A stretch of 29,141 bases of DNA, taken from Niveispirillum sp. Lineage in GTDB: Bacteria; Pseudomonadota; Alphaproteobacteria; Azospirillales; Azospirillaceae. A program made the translations under genes and the position numbers. Shown here one piece after another: positions 1 to 7,572 of the stretch. Position 1 is the stretch's first letter. Each line of letters opens with the position of its first letter. The notes below the pieces were generated by a model, which worked only from the letters and a program-made list of their open reading frames with translations, ran no database searches and was not told the DNA's origin. Location: positions 789 through 29,929 of the forward strand of contig JAEMSB010000003.1 of the NCBI GenBank assembly GCA_016463045.1, in the 5' to 3' direction.

Positions 1-1074
1 GTCTTAGGCCTGGCCGATGCGCTGCGCGCCGCCGGTATCCCCACCTTCGGCCCATCGCAGGCGGCTGCCGCCCTGGAAGGGTCCAAGGGTTTCATGAAGG
101 ATGCCGTGGCCCGGTTCGGCGTGCCCACCGCCGCCTATGGCCGCTTCACTGACATGGGCGCCGCTAAGGAATTCGTCGCCCGGCAGGGCGCCCCCATCGT
201 GGTGAAGACGGACGGTCTGGCCGCCGGCAAAGGTGTCACCATCTGTCAGAGCGTGGATGAGGCCTATGCCGCCATTGAGGAGGCCATGGTCGGCCGCCGC
301 TTCGGCGATGCCGGGGCCGAACTGGTGATTGAGGAATTCCTGGATGGGGAGGAGGCCAGCTTCTTCGCCATCTGTGACGGCACCAATGCCGTGGCCCTGG
401 CCGGTGCGCAGGATCATAAGCGTGCCTATGACGGCGATCAGGGCCCCAATACCGGCGGCATGGGCACCTACAGTCCGGCCCCCGTTTTGACGCCAGCCAT
501 CGAGGCGCGGATCATGGAAGAGATGATCTTGCCAACCGTGCGCGGCATGGCGGCAGAGGGCAAGCCCTTCATCGGCGTGCTGTTCGCCGGTATCATGGTG
601 GTGACCGGGCCGGATGGGCAGCCGGTGCCCAAGCTGCTGGAATATAATGTCCGTTTCGGTGACCCGGAATGCCAGGTGCTGATGCGCCGCCTGAAATCCG
701 ATCTGGTGCCGCTGCTGCTGTCGGCGGCCCAGGGCGACGTGTCGGCCCAGGTGCCGGAATGGCATGACGAGGCGGCCCTCTGTGTCGTCATGGCCGCAGA
801 GGGGTATCCGGGCGATTATCTGAAGGGTACGCGCATCGGCAATCTGCCGGCGGCGGGACAGGTGGATGGTGTGGAGATTTTCCATGCCGGCACCAAGGAA
901 GGGGCCGATGGCGCCATCCTGGCCAATGGCGGTCGTGTCCTGGGCGTCACCGCCATCGCGCCGCGCGTGGCCGATGCCCGCGCCAAGGCCTATGAGGCGG
1001 TGGATCGCATCGACTGGAAGGAAGGTTTCTGCCGCCGCGATATCGCCTGGCGCGCCATGGCGCGGGGTCTTTAA
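1..1074 (+). CDS. purD: Phosphoribosylamine--glycine ligase (GAR synthetase), 5' end outside window
   Basis: Catalyses ATP-dependent joining of glycine to 5-phosphoribosylamine, the second step of cytosolic purine synthesis. The reading frame is open from base 1; translation of bases 1-93 continues the PurD pattern (GLADALRAAGIPTFGPS, then the ALEGSKGFMKD segment that opens the ATP-grasp domain). Downstream are VVKTDGLAAGKGV, the ATP-grasp LVIEEFLDGEEAS, AGAQDHKRAYDGDQGPNTGG and LEYNVRFGDPECQ with the metal-binding Glu/Asn. 357 codons are present; the family is about 420-430 aa, so some 65-75 N-terminal residues lie upstream. The TAA stop overlaps the stop of the convergent next gene, leaving no room for a terminator between them. 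Confidence 0.97.
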   Translation, partial: VLGLADALRAAGIPTFGPSQAAAALEGSKGFMKDAVARFGVPTAAYGRFTDMGAAKEFVARQGAPIVVKTDGLAAGKGVTICQSVDEAYAAIEEAMVGRRFGDAGAELVIEEFLDGEEASFFAICDGTNAVALAGAQDHKRAYDGDQGPNTGGMGTYSPAPVLTPAIEARIMEEMILPTVRGMAAEGKPFIGVLFAGIMVVTGPDGQPVPKLLEYNVRFGDPECQVLMRRLKSDLVPLLLSAAQGDVSAQVPEWHDEAALCVVMAAEGYPGDYLKGTRIGNLPAAGQVDGVEIFHAGTKEGADGAILANGGRVLGVTAIAPRVADARAKAYEAVDRIDWKEGFCRRDIAWRAMARGL

Positions 1075-1286
1075 CCTTTCCGATCGAACATGCCCATGGC
1101 ATAGGCGGTGTGCAGGGCCAGCGGCCCCATCCAGCCGACCAGCGGCCAGAAGAACCAGATCCTGTCCGGGGTGATGAAGAAATTCACCGGCACGATGATG
1201 ACGGCGAAGAAGAAATAGGCCAGCAGGTGGTTCAGCAACTGGCTGCGCCGCTTCTTGACGGTCGGATGCGTGTCGGGCAGGGGCAT
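1071..1286 (-). CDS. Small two-helix (2TM-domain-like) membrane protein
   Basis: A 71-residue protein with a charged N-terminus (TVKKRRSQ), a hydrophobic helix (LLAYFFFAVIIVPVNFFI), a short loop with Pro-Asp-Arg, and a second hydrophobic segment (WFFWPLVGWMGPLALHTAY) ending in a short basic tail. This layout is that of the bacterial 2TM domain family, whose function is largely unknown. I chose the ATG at 1284-1286 because the 44 codons upstream in the same frame are not membrane-like and run into the region before the next gene. It is convergent with purD, the stop codons overlapping by two bases. Assignment rests on topology and the Trp/Pro-rich loop only. Confidence 0.7.
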   Translation of the reverse strand: MPLPDTHPTVKKRRSQLLNHLLAYFFFAVIIVPVNFFITPDRIWFFWPLVGWMGPLALHTAYAMGMFDRKG

Positions 1287-1429
1287 CTCTGGGGCTTTCT
1301 GTAACGGGTCATTGGATTGCCGCGCAGAATAACGCCAATGCCGTGGGATGCCAGTGCCGATCATGGTTGATCGGCTGGCTTCCCCTGGGCCACAATCGCG
1401 CATATCCCCTTGATCCAAAAGCAGCCGCC

Positions 1430-2752
1430 ATGGACCTCAACCGCATCTTCGCCCAGGCCGTTTCCCGCCAGAATGATGGAAGCTGGGCGGAGGCCGAGAA
1501 ACTGTATCGGCAGATCGACAAGCTGCGCCCCGGCATGGGGCCGGTTTCCTGGAATCTGGGCCTTGTTCTGAAAGCGCAGGAGAAATGGGCCGACGCCCTG
1601 ACAGCGTTCGAGAAGGCGGGAAAAGCCGATCCGAGTTTTCGGGGTCTGAACTTCAATATCGGTTTGTGCCATCAGAAACTGGGCCGCATGGATGAGGCGC
1701 GGGTTTCCTTTGAGAAATCCGTGGCGATCGAGCCGGATGACCCGGTTGGCCGCTTCAATCTGGCGGCCGCCTATCGTGAGCAAGACAAGCTGGAAGAGGC
1801 TTTGGAGCAGGTGGGCCAGGCCCTGGCCCTGAAACCCGACTTTGTCGAGGCCCAGCTTCTCCAATCCAAGCTGCGCACCCGCATGCTACCGCTTTGGCAT
1901 GTGCCCATGGTCAATGATGCGCCCCGCAACGACGCCTATGAAGCGGCGATCAAGGCGCAGGTGAAGCCGGGCGATCTGGTGCTGGAGATCGGCACCGGCT
2001 CCGGCCTGCTGGCCATGATGGCGGCACGGGCCGGTGCGCAGGTGGTGACTTGTGAGGCGGTGCCCTGGATCGCGGAGACGGCGCGGGCGGTGATCGCCGC
2101 CAATGGCCTGTCGGACAGGATCACCGTGGTGAACACCCTGTCCACGGCGCTGCAGGTCGGCGGTGTGCTCCCGCGCCCGGCAGATGTGCTTTTGTCGGAG
2201 ATCGTGGCCAGCGACTTCCTGTCCGAACGGATCATCCCGGCGGTGGCCGATGCGCGCGCCCGCCTGTTGAAGCCCGACGCTCGCATCCTGCCGGCGCGCG
2301 GCGGCGTGCGCTGCGCCTTGGCGGGTGGCGCCTTATTGGAAATGCATCTGTTCACGGGGCCGACCAACGGCTTTGACCTGTCGGCCTTCAACCGGCTCTA
2401 TCCCCGGTCTGTGCGTTATGACGCAAGACTGGTGCAGCCAGTGGCATTGTCCGTCGCCGCGGATCCGTTCACGTTTGATTTTACGGGTGGACCGATCCCC
2501 GCGTCCGAACAGGTGCGTTTCATTCTGCCCGCCAATGCCGAGGGGCGCTGCGCGGCCCTGGCGCAGTGGGTCTGGTTGGATTTTGGCGGTGGTGTGACGT
2601 TTGAGAACAGCCCGTTTATCGACAGCCCAGCCAGCGGCTGGCAGCCAGGATTCTATCTGCCGGATCGCCCGTTCGATGTGAAACGGGGACAGGGGATCAC
2701 CATTGATGCGCTGCATGACAGCTTCAATGTCTGGATGTCATTTCATACCTGA
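1430..2752 (+). CDS. TPR-repeat protein fused to a PRMT-like SAM-dependent methyltransferase
   Basis: 440 aa. Residues about 7-145 carry tetratricopeptide repeats (for example WNLGLVLKAQEKWADALTAF, then FNIGLCHQKLGRMDEARVSF). A class I methyltransferase follows: WHVPMVNDAPRNDAYEAAI (156-174), motif I LEIGTGSGL (185-193) and acidic CEAVP (208-212). SEIVASDFLSE puts Glu257 and Glu266 nine residues apart, as in the PRMT double-E loop. A C-terminal beta region has AQWVWLDF where PRMTs have the THW loop. This arrangement resembles PRMT7-type arginine methyltransferases; substrate and activity are inferred. I chose the ATG at 1430 because residues encoded from the upstream ATG at 1343 do not look like protein. 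No strong Shine-Dalgarno sequence is seen. No partner gene is evident nearby. Confidence 0.85.
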   Translation: MDLNRIFAQAVSRQNDGSWAEAEKLYRQIDKLRPGMGPVSWNLGLVLKAQEKWADALTAFEKAGKADPSFRGLNFNIGLCHQKLGRMDEARVSFEKSVAIEPDDPVGRFNLAAAYREQDKLEEALEQVGQALALKPDFVEAQLLQSKLRTRMLPLWHVPMVNDAPRNDAYEAAIKAQVKPGDLVLEIGTGSGLLAMMAARAGAQVVTCEAVPWIAETARAVIAANGLSDRITVVNTLSTALQVGGVLPRPADVLLSEIVASDFLSERIIPAVADARARLLKPDARILPARGGVRCALAGGALLEMHLFTGPTNGFDLSAFNRLYPRSVRYDARLVQPVALSVAADPFTFDFTGGPIPASEQVRFILPANAEGRCAALAQWVWLDFGGGVTFENSPFIDSPASGWQPGFYLPDRPFDVKRGQGITIDALHDSFNVWMSFHT

Positions 2753-2808
2753 TCGATGACGGTATCCGTTTGAGAAACAGCCTGAACGCGGCAGGGTTTG
2801 TTGTATCG

Positions 2809-2843
2809 ACTTACAACGAAACCGGTCTGGTTTTATTGTAAGT
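2809..2843. repeat. Inverted repeat (15-nt arms) after the TPR-methyltransferase gene
   Basis: Arms 2809-2823 and 2829-2843 are complementary at 13 of 15 positions with a 5-nt loop. The left part also pairs with a GTTGT element just upstream. It lies in an AT-richer 130-bp pocket downstream of the methyltransferase stop. There is no T-run directly after it, so it is a possible factor-dependent terminator or 3'-end stabiliser rather than a classical terminator. Confidence 0.45.
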
Positions 2844-2875
2844 ATCCATCATGGGTTTTATTGGGATTAGTTCCA

Positions 2876-2911
2876 AGAAAAAAGCCCCGGTGACATGGTC
2901 ACCGGGGCCTT
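2876..2911 (-). terminator. Rho-independent terminator of the XRE regulator gene
   Basis: A perfect 11-bp stem (2884-2894 with 2898-2908) and a 3-nt loop. Read on the minus strand it is followed by a run of six T (complement of 2878-2883). It sits 19 bases after the stop of the minus-strand regulator gene. Confidence 0.85.
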
Positions 2912-2929
2912 GAATGGGGCTGTGAAGGT

Positions 2930-3583
2930 TCAGTCGCCTTCGCCTTCGCCATAATCGCGGATATCAGCCGGGTCCCAGATTGCGCCGCGGCGGCGGCGGC
3001 CAGCAGCGGCGGCGGCATCGTCGGTGGCTTTTGGCTGACGCTTGCTGCCGGGTACGGGGCCACGGCGGCGCGGTGCCTCAATGGCGGGCGCCGGATTCGT
3101 CGTCTCGGTGGGGGCCGTATATTGACGGTTTGCAGCGGCCGCCGCAGCGGCCTCCTCATCATATCCGGCGTTCGGAGAAACGGCCCGCAGCAACGAACCG
3201 ACGGCATCGGCCACTTCCTCCGGCGCCGACTTCCAGGCACGCAGAAGATCAAGCTCGCGGCGCGACAGGATCGGTGATGACCCTTCGGCGGTCGCAGCGA
3301 AGCTTTCCGGCGGGCGCCGCATGTCCGGAACATCCAGCCCGTCAAAGAAGAATGTTAGCGGGACATCAAGAATATCCGCAAGGCGGTACAGCTTGCCAAC
3401 AGAAACACGATTTGATCCGCGCTCGTACTTCTGGACCTGTTGGAAAGTAATACCAAGGGCCTTGGCGAGGTCAGACTGGCTCATGCCTAAGAGACCGCGA
3501 CGAAGTCTTATACGGCCAGCCACATGGTTCTCAATCACTGTCTCAAGGGCAGCGACCGCTGCGTTTTTGCTTCGTCTCGGCAT
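2930..3583 (-). CDS. XRE-family (PraR-like) transcriptional regulator with a basic, Ala-rich C-terminal tail
   Basis: 217 aa. Residues about 15-80 form a Cro/CI helix-turn-helix (GRIRLRRGLLGMSQSDLAKA, then LGITFQQVQKYERGSNRVS) followed by LYRLADILDVPLTFFFDGL. This is the signature of the alphaproteobacterial PraR-type group, known in rhizobia for control of stress, adhesion and symbiosis genes. After a middle segment (LSRRELDLLRAWKSAPEEVA) the last ~80 residues are low-complexity: poly-Ala, a basic RRRGPVPGSKRQPK stretch, an RRRRG cluster and an acidic end. The tail may add DNA contact, an inference. The gene has its own terminator and a 7-bp inverted repeat 24 bases before the ATG, suggesting autoregulation. 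Confidence 0.88.
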   Translation of the reverse strand: MPRRSKNAAVAALETVIENHVAGRIRLRRGLLGMSQSDLAKALGITFQQVQKYERGSNRVSVGKLYRLADILDVPLTFFFDGLDVPDMRRPPESFAATAEGSSPILSRRELDLLRAWKSAPEEVADAVGSLLRAVSPNAGYDEEAAAAAAANRQYTAPTETTNPAPAIEAPRRRGPVPGSKRQPKATDDAAAAAGRRRRGAIWDPADIRDYGEGEGD

Positions 3584-3606
3584 AGAACTCTATTGCCCCC
3601 TATTCC

Positions 3607-3623
3607 GCGTTACTGTGTAACGC
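3607..3623. promoter_or_regulatory. Candidate autoregulatory operator of the XRE gene
   Basis: A perfect inverted repeat, GCGTTAC-TGT-GTAACGC, centred about 32 bases upstream of the regulator ATG on the minus strand. Size and spacing fit a dimeric XRE repressor site overlapping the transcription start region. No binding data; inferred from position and symmetry. Confidence 0.5.
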
Positions 3624-3829
3624 CCGACCACGCGAACTGTTCCGTGGCTGCGGGCGATCACCGTTCTTTGCATCTTCAAGACACATAGGCAGCATGTCGC
3701 TACCTGCGTCGCAAACACCAGACAAGCTTCCGCCGGTCGTCAAACCAAAGGCAGCTTACGCAAGTATGCAGCCCAAAGCGCCGACATGCTATGGTATGGT
3801 AATATCAGCGATTTTGGCCCAACTGTCCA

Positions 3830-3860
3830 TCACTTGTATGTTTGCGACATACATAAGTGA
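3830..3860. repeat. Imperfect inverted repeat in the gene-free region
   Basis: TCACTTGTATGT (3830-3841) faces ACATACATAAGTGA (3847-3860) across 5 bases; pairing is complete apart from a two-base bulge in the right arm. AT-rich, so possibly an operator or a small-RNA hairpin; there is no gene start close by to decide. Confidence 0.4.
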
Positions 3861-4157
3861 TTCCGATGGAGCGGTTAGAGGCAGCAAAACCGCGGCGCCA
3901 CACAAATCCTATTGGATAAGCCTCCCTTCGGTTGTCTTGGACTGATAATTGAGCAACTATTCGCCGCAATAAATCCAACGCAAACTGCCAGGGCGGGGGC
4001 TTCTCGGCCCTTGCGGGTATTGATCGATAATTATACTACCACATCTGTGCCGTTTGTCGATAAACCAACTTCGCGAATCCGGAGATTGAACCGATTTGCC
4101 GCATCTTGCTCTCGATACCGAATTTCCGTGATGAAAATCCGGAATCTGTGGATACAG

Positions 4158-4379
4158 TCAAGCGGCATTTTCAATATTGCTGACCAGAAGTGTGGCGGCC
4201 ATGCCGTAGACTTGCCGTTCGCTTCGCAGGACGCCCAGCCATTCACGCAGGCTTTCGGTCACGAAAGGCCCGTGTTCCTTTGCAATCTCCGCCTCTGTCT
4301 CGGCGATCAACCGGTCGAGCAGACGGGCATGGACCAGGGCGGCCTCGCGGATATGCTGGGTAATCGGCTGGGCCGGCAT
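4158..4379 (-). CDS. Small hypothetical helical protein
   Basis: 73 aa, not recognised. The sequence reads as amphipathic helices (HIREAALVHARLLDRLIAET, AEIAKEHGPFVTESLREWLG) with a mixed hydrophobic end (MAATLLVSNI); no signal peptide and no known motif. A GGAG sits about 7 bases before the ATG on the minus strand, and GC falls sharply right after the stop, which supports it as a true gene edge. It follows the lytic transglycosylase on the same strand across a 98-bp spacer containing a long hairpin, so it may be co-transcribed or separate. Confidence 0.6.
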   Translation of the reverse strand: MPAQPITQHIREAALVHARLLDRLIAETEAEIAKEHGPFVTESLREWLGVLRSERQVYGMAATLLVSNIENAA

Positions 4380-4393
4380 CGAAGGCTCCGGAC

Positions 4394-4433
4394 GGCGGGA
4401 ATGATGGCAAAGCTGTGACCATCATCGCCCGCC
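4394..4433 (-). terminator. Hairpin between the lytic transglycosylase and the small hypothetical gene
   Basis: GGCGGGAATGATGG (4394-4407) pairs with CCATCATCGCCCGCC (4419-4433), with a one-base bulge and an 11-nt loop. Read on the minus strand it follows the transglycosylase stop by about 45 bases, but no T-run follows. It may be a factor-dependent terminator or an mRNA-end stabiliser. Confidence 0.4.
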
Positions 4434-4477
4434 GCCCGCCATTTGGCGCGCGGAAATAGGGATTAGTCCCTTCGTGA

Positions 4478-6592
4478 TCAGCCGTTGGTGGCGGCCCCAC
4501 GCTCCAGATCCAGGGTCAGGCGCAGCGAAGGATGGCCCAGACGGGCCCGGTACAGATGTACATTTTCCAGAACGCGCTGAACGTAGTTCCGAGTCTCATA
4601 GATCGGCATGGTTTCGATCCAGTCGATAATGTCGACTCCGGCCCCGCGCGGATCGCCATAATCCCGCACCCAGCCCGCAACCCGGCCCGGCCCGGCATTA
4701 TAGGCCGCAATCGCCAGCACATAAGAACCGCCGAACCGGTCGATAAGGTCGGCCAGATAGGTGGAGCCCGTCTCAACATTATAGCGAGGGTCAGCGATCA
4801 GCCGGTTGGCTGTGCTGCTGATCTTCGGCGGCTGCTTGGCCGGTGGCTTCTTCGCCTTGGCTTCCTGCTTGCCGTTCTTGGCCATCTTCGCTGGGGTGGC
4901 CGCAGGTTTTGCGGGGGCCGGGGCGCGGTTCACGCCCGCTGCCGTGGTTGGCATCACCTGCATCAGGCCGCGTGCGCCGGCAGAGCTGACGGCATCCGCC
5001 ACGAAATTGCTTTCCTGACGGATGATGCCATGGATCAGGGCCGCCTCTGGTCGGGACGGCGGCTTCATGTCCAGCAGCGGGAAGCCGGCATGGCGCAGCA
5101 CGAAACCATCCTGCCACGCCGCACGCGAGGTGGTGACGGCCAGATCCTTGCGTTTCAGTGCCAGGGCAAGCTCACCCACCATCCGGTATTCCTCGCCTGT
5201 CTTGGCGTCCAGCGAGAGTTTGCGGATGAACAGGGTGGTACGGTCGCTATCCGCCCCTTCGATCCGGGCCAGCAGCCGGGTGACGCGCACCATTTCCCGC
5301 TTGTCGAAGGCCCTGCGCTGTTCGTCCGTCGGCTCCGGTTCCACCGGCAGGGCGCTGCCGGGCGGGCGTTCCAGATGGTCGGCGGCCAGCAGGCCATAGA
5401 AGGTGCCGCCATAGGTGGTGGCCGTGTCATACCAGGTGGCGGCGCGTTCCTTGTCACCCATCGCGTCCAGCGCACGGCCCGCCCAATAGGCACCGCGGGA
5501 ACGGCTGACGGGGGAACTGGTGCCTCGGAACAAGGCCTCGAAATGTTTCAGCGCCTGATCGGGCTGGTTCAGCTTGCGCAGGGCCAGCCAGCCGGCCAGG
5601 AATTCCGCCTGCGCGAAACCCAGCCCATCCTGGGTGGCGTGGCCGGACACCAGCTCATAGGCACGGGCATATTGTTCTTTCTCCATCAACCGGCGGGCAA
5701 GGATATGGCGTTCCACCCACCAGTCGGCGGCATGGGCCTGTTCCTCTGCCGGCTTTGAGGCCAGCACCTCCATGGCGCCGTCATCCATATCCTTGCGGCG
5801 GCGCCAGCGGGTGCGGTCATATTGAAGACCGGGATCGTTCTGCAGGCTGGCCGGCACCCGGCGCAGGGCGCCATCGACGCCGGGCGATTGCGCCGCCATG
5901 GCAATGCGCGCCTCCGCCACGGCCTGACGGCCCGGATCGACCAGCGGCATGACCCGCCGCGCCTCGTCGATCTTGTCGGCCCAGATCAGTTGATCCAAGC
6001 GGGCGGCATGGTCGGCGGGGCGCAGCAGGCCGACATAACGCTGGCGGTAATCCCGCTCCTCCTGCGCGCCGAAACTGCCATTGATATAGCGGTCACGGAT
6101 CAGGTCGATGGCCTTGTCCGAGGATCCCGTCTCCATCAGCGCATCGGCGTAACGGCCCAGCCCCACCAGCGTCAGCGGCGGGTTCTTCTCAAACCATTCC
6201 CGAACTTGCGCGTACGGCATGTCCGACGGCATCTTCGCCTCGGCATTGCGGCGCAGAGCGGCCTGGTTGGGCCAGTCGGGATGACGCTTCATGAAGCCGG
6301 TGATGGCGTCCCAGCTGGCATCGGTCCCGCCCTGGGTCAGGGTCATCCACAAGATCAGGTTGGAGGCCTGATCGTCCGGCGCGCGGCGGACAAGGCGCTG
6401 CGCCTCGTCCATTTTGCCCTGGTCGGCGGCGCGCAGGGCCTGTTTGTAGATGCCGACATCGCTGGTCGTGCCGGCGGCCCGTGCCAATCCGGCACCGCCA
6501 AGCCCGATACCCAGGCAGAGCAGCATCGCCGCCAGGGCACGGCCTGCCGCCTTGTTTCGGGGATTGCGGCTGTTTAAGGTTCGCGCCTTCAT
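4478..6592 (-). CDS. slt: Soluble lytic murein transglycosylase (Slt70 type)
   Basis: 704 aa, periplasmic. It cleaves the MurNAc-GlcNAc bond of peptidoglycan to give 1,6-anhydro ends. A signal peptide covers about residues 1-41 (basic start, AAMLLCLGIGLGGAGLARAA). A long alpha-helical superhelix of TPR-like repeats follows, then the C-terminal SLT domain: IIRQESNF with catalytic Glu527, GARGLMQVMP, and AYNAGPGRV. Between MPTTAAGV and LIADPRYN there is an extra Ala/Pro/Lys-rich stretch (about residues 555-594), unusual inside this domain. I chose the ATG at 6590-6592 because it gives the signal peptide; the frame stays open further, antisense to dapA, but that part is not protein-like. It starts only 24 bp from the divergent dapA. 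Confidence 0.93.
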   Translation of the reverse strand: MKARTLNSRNPRNKAAGRALAAMLLCLGIGLGGAGLARAAGTTSDVGIYKQALRAADQGKMDEAQRLVRRAPDDQASNLILWMTLTQGGTDASWDAITGFMKRHPDWPNQAALRRNAEAKMPSDMPYAQVREWFEKNPPLTLVGLGRYADALMETGSSDKAIDLIRDRYINGSFGAQEERDYRQRYVGLLRPADHAARLDQLIWADKIDEARRVMPLVDPGRQAVAEARIAMAAQSPGVDGALRRVPASLQNDPGLQYDRTRWRRRKDMDDGAMEVLASKPAEEQAHAADWWVERHILARRLMEKEQYARAYELVSGHATQDGLGFAQAEFLAGWLALRKLNQPDQALKHFEALFRGTSSPVSRSRGAYWAGRALDAMGDKERAATWYDTATTYGGTFYGLLAADHLERPPGSALPVEPEPTDEQRRAFDKREMVRVTRLLARIEGADSDRTTLFIRKLSLDAKTGEEYRMVGELALALKRKDLAVTTSRAAWQDGFVLRHAGFPLLDMKPPSRPEAALIHGIIRQESNFVADAVSSAGARGLMQVMPTTAAGVNRAPAPAKPAATPAKMAKNGKQEAKAKKPPAKQPPKISSTANRLIADPRYNVETGSTYLADLIDRFGGSYVLAIAAYNAGPGRVAGWVRDYGDPRGAGVDIIDWIETMPIYETRNYVQRVLENVHLYRARLGHPSLRLTLDLERGAATNG

Positions 6593-6616
6593 TCGTTCTG
6601 ACCGGAGTGTCTTGCC

Positions 6617-7489
6617 ATGTTCAAGGGTTCCATCGTCGCACTGATTACGCCGTTCCGTGAGGGGAAGGTGGATGCGGTCGCGTTCAAGGACTTTGTGGAC
6701 TGGCAGATCAAACAGGGGACCCACGGCGTGGTTCCCGTGGGTACGACCGGCGAATCGCCGACGCTCAGCCATGAGGAACATCGTCTGGTCGTCTCCCTGA
6801 CCGTTGAGGTGGCGAAGGGCCGGGTGCCCGTGATCGCAGGCACCGGTTCCAATTCGACCGAAGAGGCCATCGCGCTGACCCGCCACGCCAAGGAGGCGGG
6901 TGCGGATGCCGCCCTGGTGGTCACACCTTATTACAACAAGCCGTCGCAGGAAGGTCTTTATCAGCATTACAAGGCCATCCATGACGCTGTCGATCTGCCC
7001 ATCATCATCTACAACATCCCCGGCCGCAGCGTCATCGACATGTCTGTCGCAACCATGGCGCGGCTGGCGAAGTTGCCCAACATCGTGGGTGTGAAGGACG
7101 CGACGGCCGATCTGGCCCGTCCGCTTCGCACCCGCGTCGAAATCGGGCCCGACTTCTGCCAGCTTTCGGGCGAGGATGCCACCGTTACCGGTTTCCTGGC
7201 CCAGGGTGGGGTGGGTTGCATCTCCGTCACGGCCAATGTGGCGCCGGCGCTCTGCTCGCAGTTGCATGAGGCGTGGCAGCGTGGCGATCTGGTCGAAATG
7301 GCCCGTATCCGCGACATCCTGCTGCCGCTGCATCAGGCCATGTTCGTGGAGACCAGCCCGGCACCGGTGAAATACGCTGCCAGCCTGCTGGGCAAGGCCA
7401 CGCCCGATGTCCGCCTGCCGCTGGTGCCCTGCAGCGCCGAGGGCCGGACGGTCGTTGAGGCCGCGATGCGCAAGGCAGGCCTGATCTGA
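6617..7489 (+). CDS. dapA: 4-hydroxy-tetrahydrodipicolinate synthase
   Basis: 290 aa, the usual length. Condenses pyruvate with aspartate semialdehyde, the first committed step to diaminopimelate and lysine, in the cytosol. Active-site residues are all present: Thr43/Thr44 in GTTGESPTL, Tyr106 in TPYYNKPSQ, Tyr132 and Arg137 in IYNIPGRS, and the Schiff-base Lys160 in GVKDATAD. A GGAG sits 9 bases before the ATG. It is divergent from slt with 24 bp between start codons, so each promoter must reach into the other's leader or coding region. Both supply or remodel the cell wall. A strong terminator follows. Confidence 0.97.
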   Translation: MFKGSIVALITPFREGKVDAVAFKDFVDWQIKQGTHGVVPVGTTGESPTLSHEEHRLVVSLTVEVAKGRVPVIAGTGSNSTEEAIALTRHAKEAGADAALVVTPYYNKPSQEGLYQHYKAIHDAVDLPIIIYNIPGRSVIDMSVATMARLAKLPNIVGVKDATADLARPLRTRVEIGPDFCQLSGEDATVTGFLAQGGVGCISVTANVAPALCSQLHEAWQRGDLVEMARIRDILLPLHQAMFVETSPAPVKYAASLLGKATPDVRLPLVPCSAEGRTVVEAAMRKAGLI

Positions 7490-7517
7490 TCGGTTGATTT
7501 CATTGAACTTGCCGAAG

Positions 7518-7551
7518 CGTGCCCCCATAACAGGGGGCACGTTTTGTTTTT
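7518..7551 (+). terminator. Rho-independent terminator of dapA
   Basis: A perfect 9-bp stem (7518-7526 with 7533-7541), 6-nt loop, then TTTTGTTTTT. It lies 28 bases after the dapA stop and separates it from smpB. Confidence 0.9.
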
Positions 7552-7572
7552 ACGGATCGGATTGTTCCAGCG

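Larger units (their letters stand above)
3584..4157. other. Gene-free, lower-GC intergenic region
   Basis: About 570 bases with visibly lower GC than either flank and no frame that looks like protein; the open frames here have odd composition and no ribosome binding site. It holds the inverted repeat in front of the XRE gene and a second one (3830-3841 with 3847-3860, TCACTTGTATGT facing ACATACATAAGTGA). AT-rich patches occur around 3795-3860 and 4020-4070. No tRNA cloverleaf, IS end or CRISPR repeat is visible. It could hold promoters, a small RNA or a relic of inserted DNA. Confidence 0.6.

Noticed and set aside
3694..3945. 83-codon open frame in the gene-free region
   Set aside because: No ribosome binding site, low-quality composition and no recognisable pattern.
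3912..4418. 168-codon plus-strand frame
   Set aside because: Its second half is antisense to the better-supported small minus-strand gene and its first half reads as random sequence.
6593..7540. Long N-terminal extension of the lytic transglycosylase frame, antisense to dapA
   Set aside because: The translated extension is His/Gln/Arg-rich shadow sequence; a signal peptide starts at the ATG at 6590-6592, and dapA on the other strand is certain.
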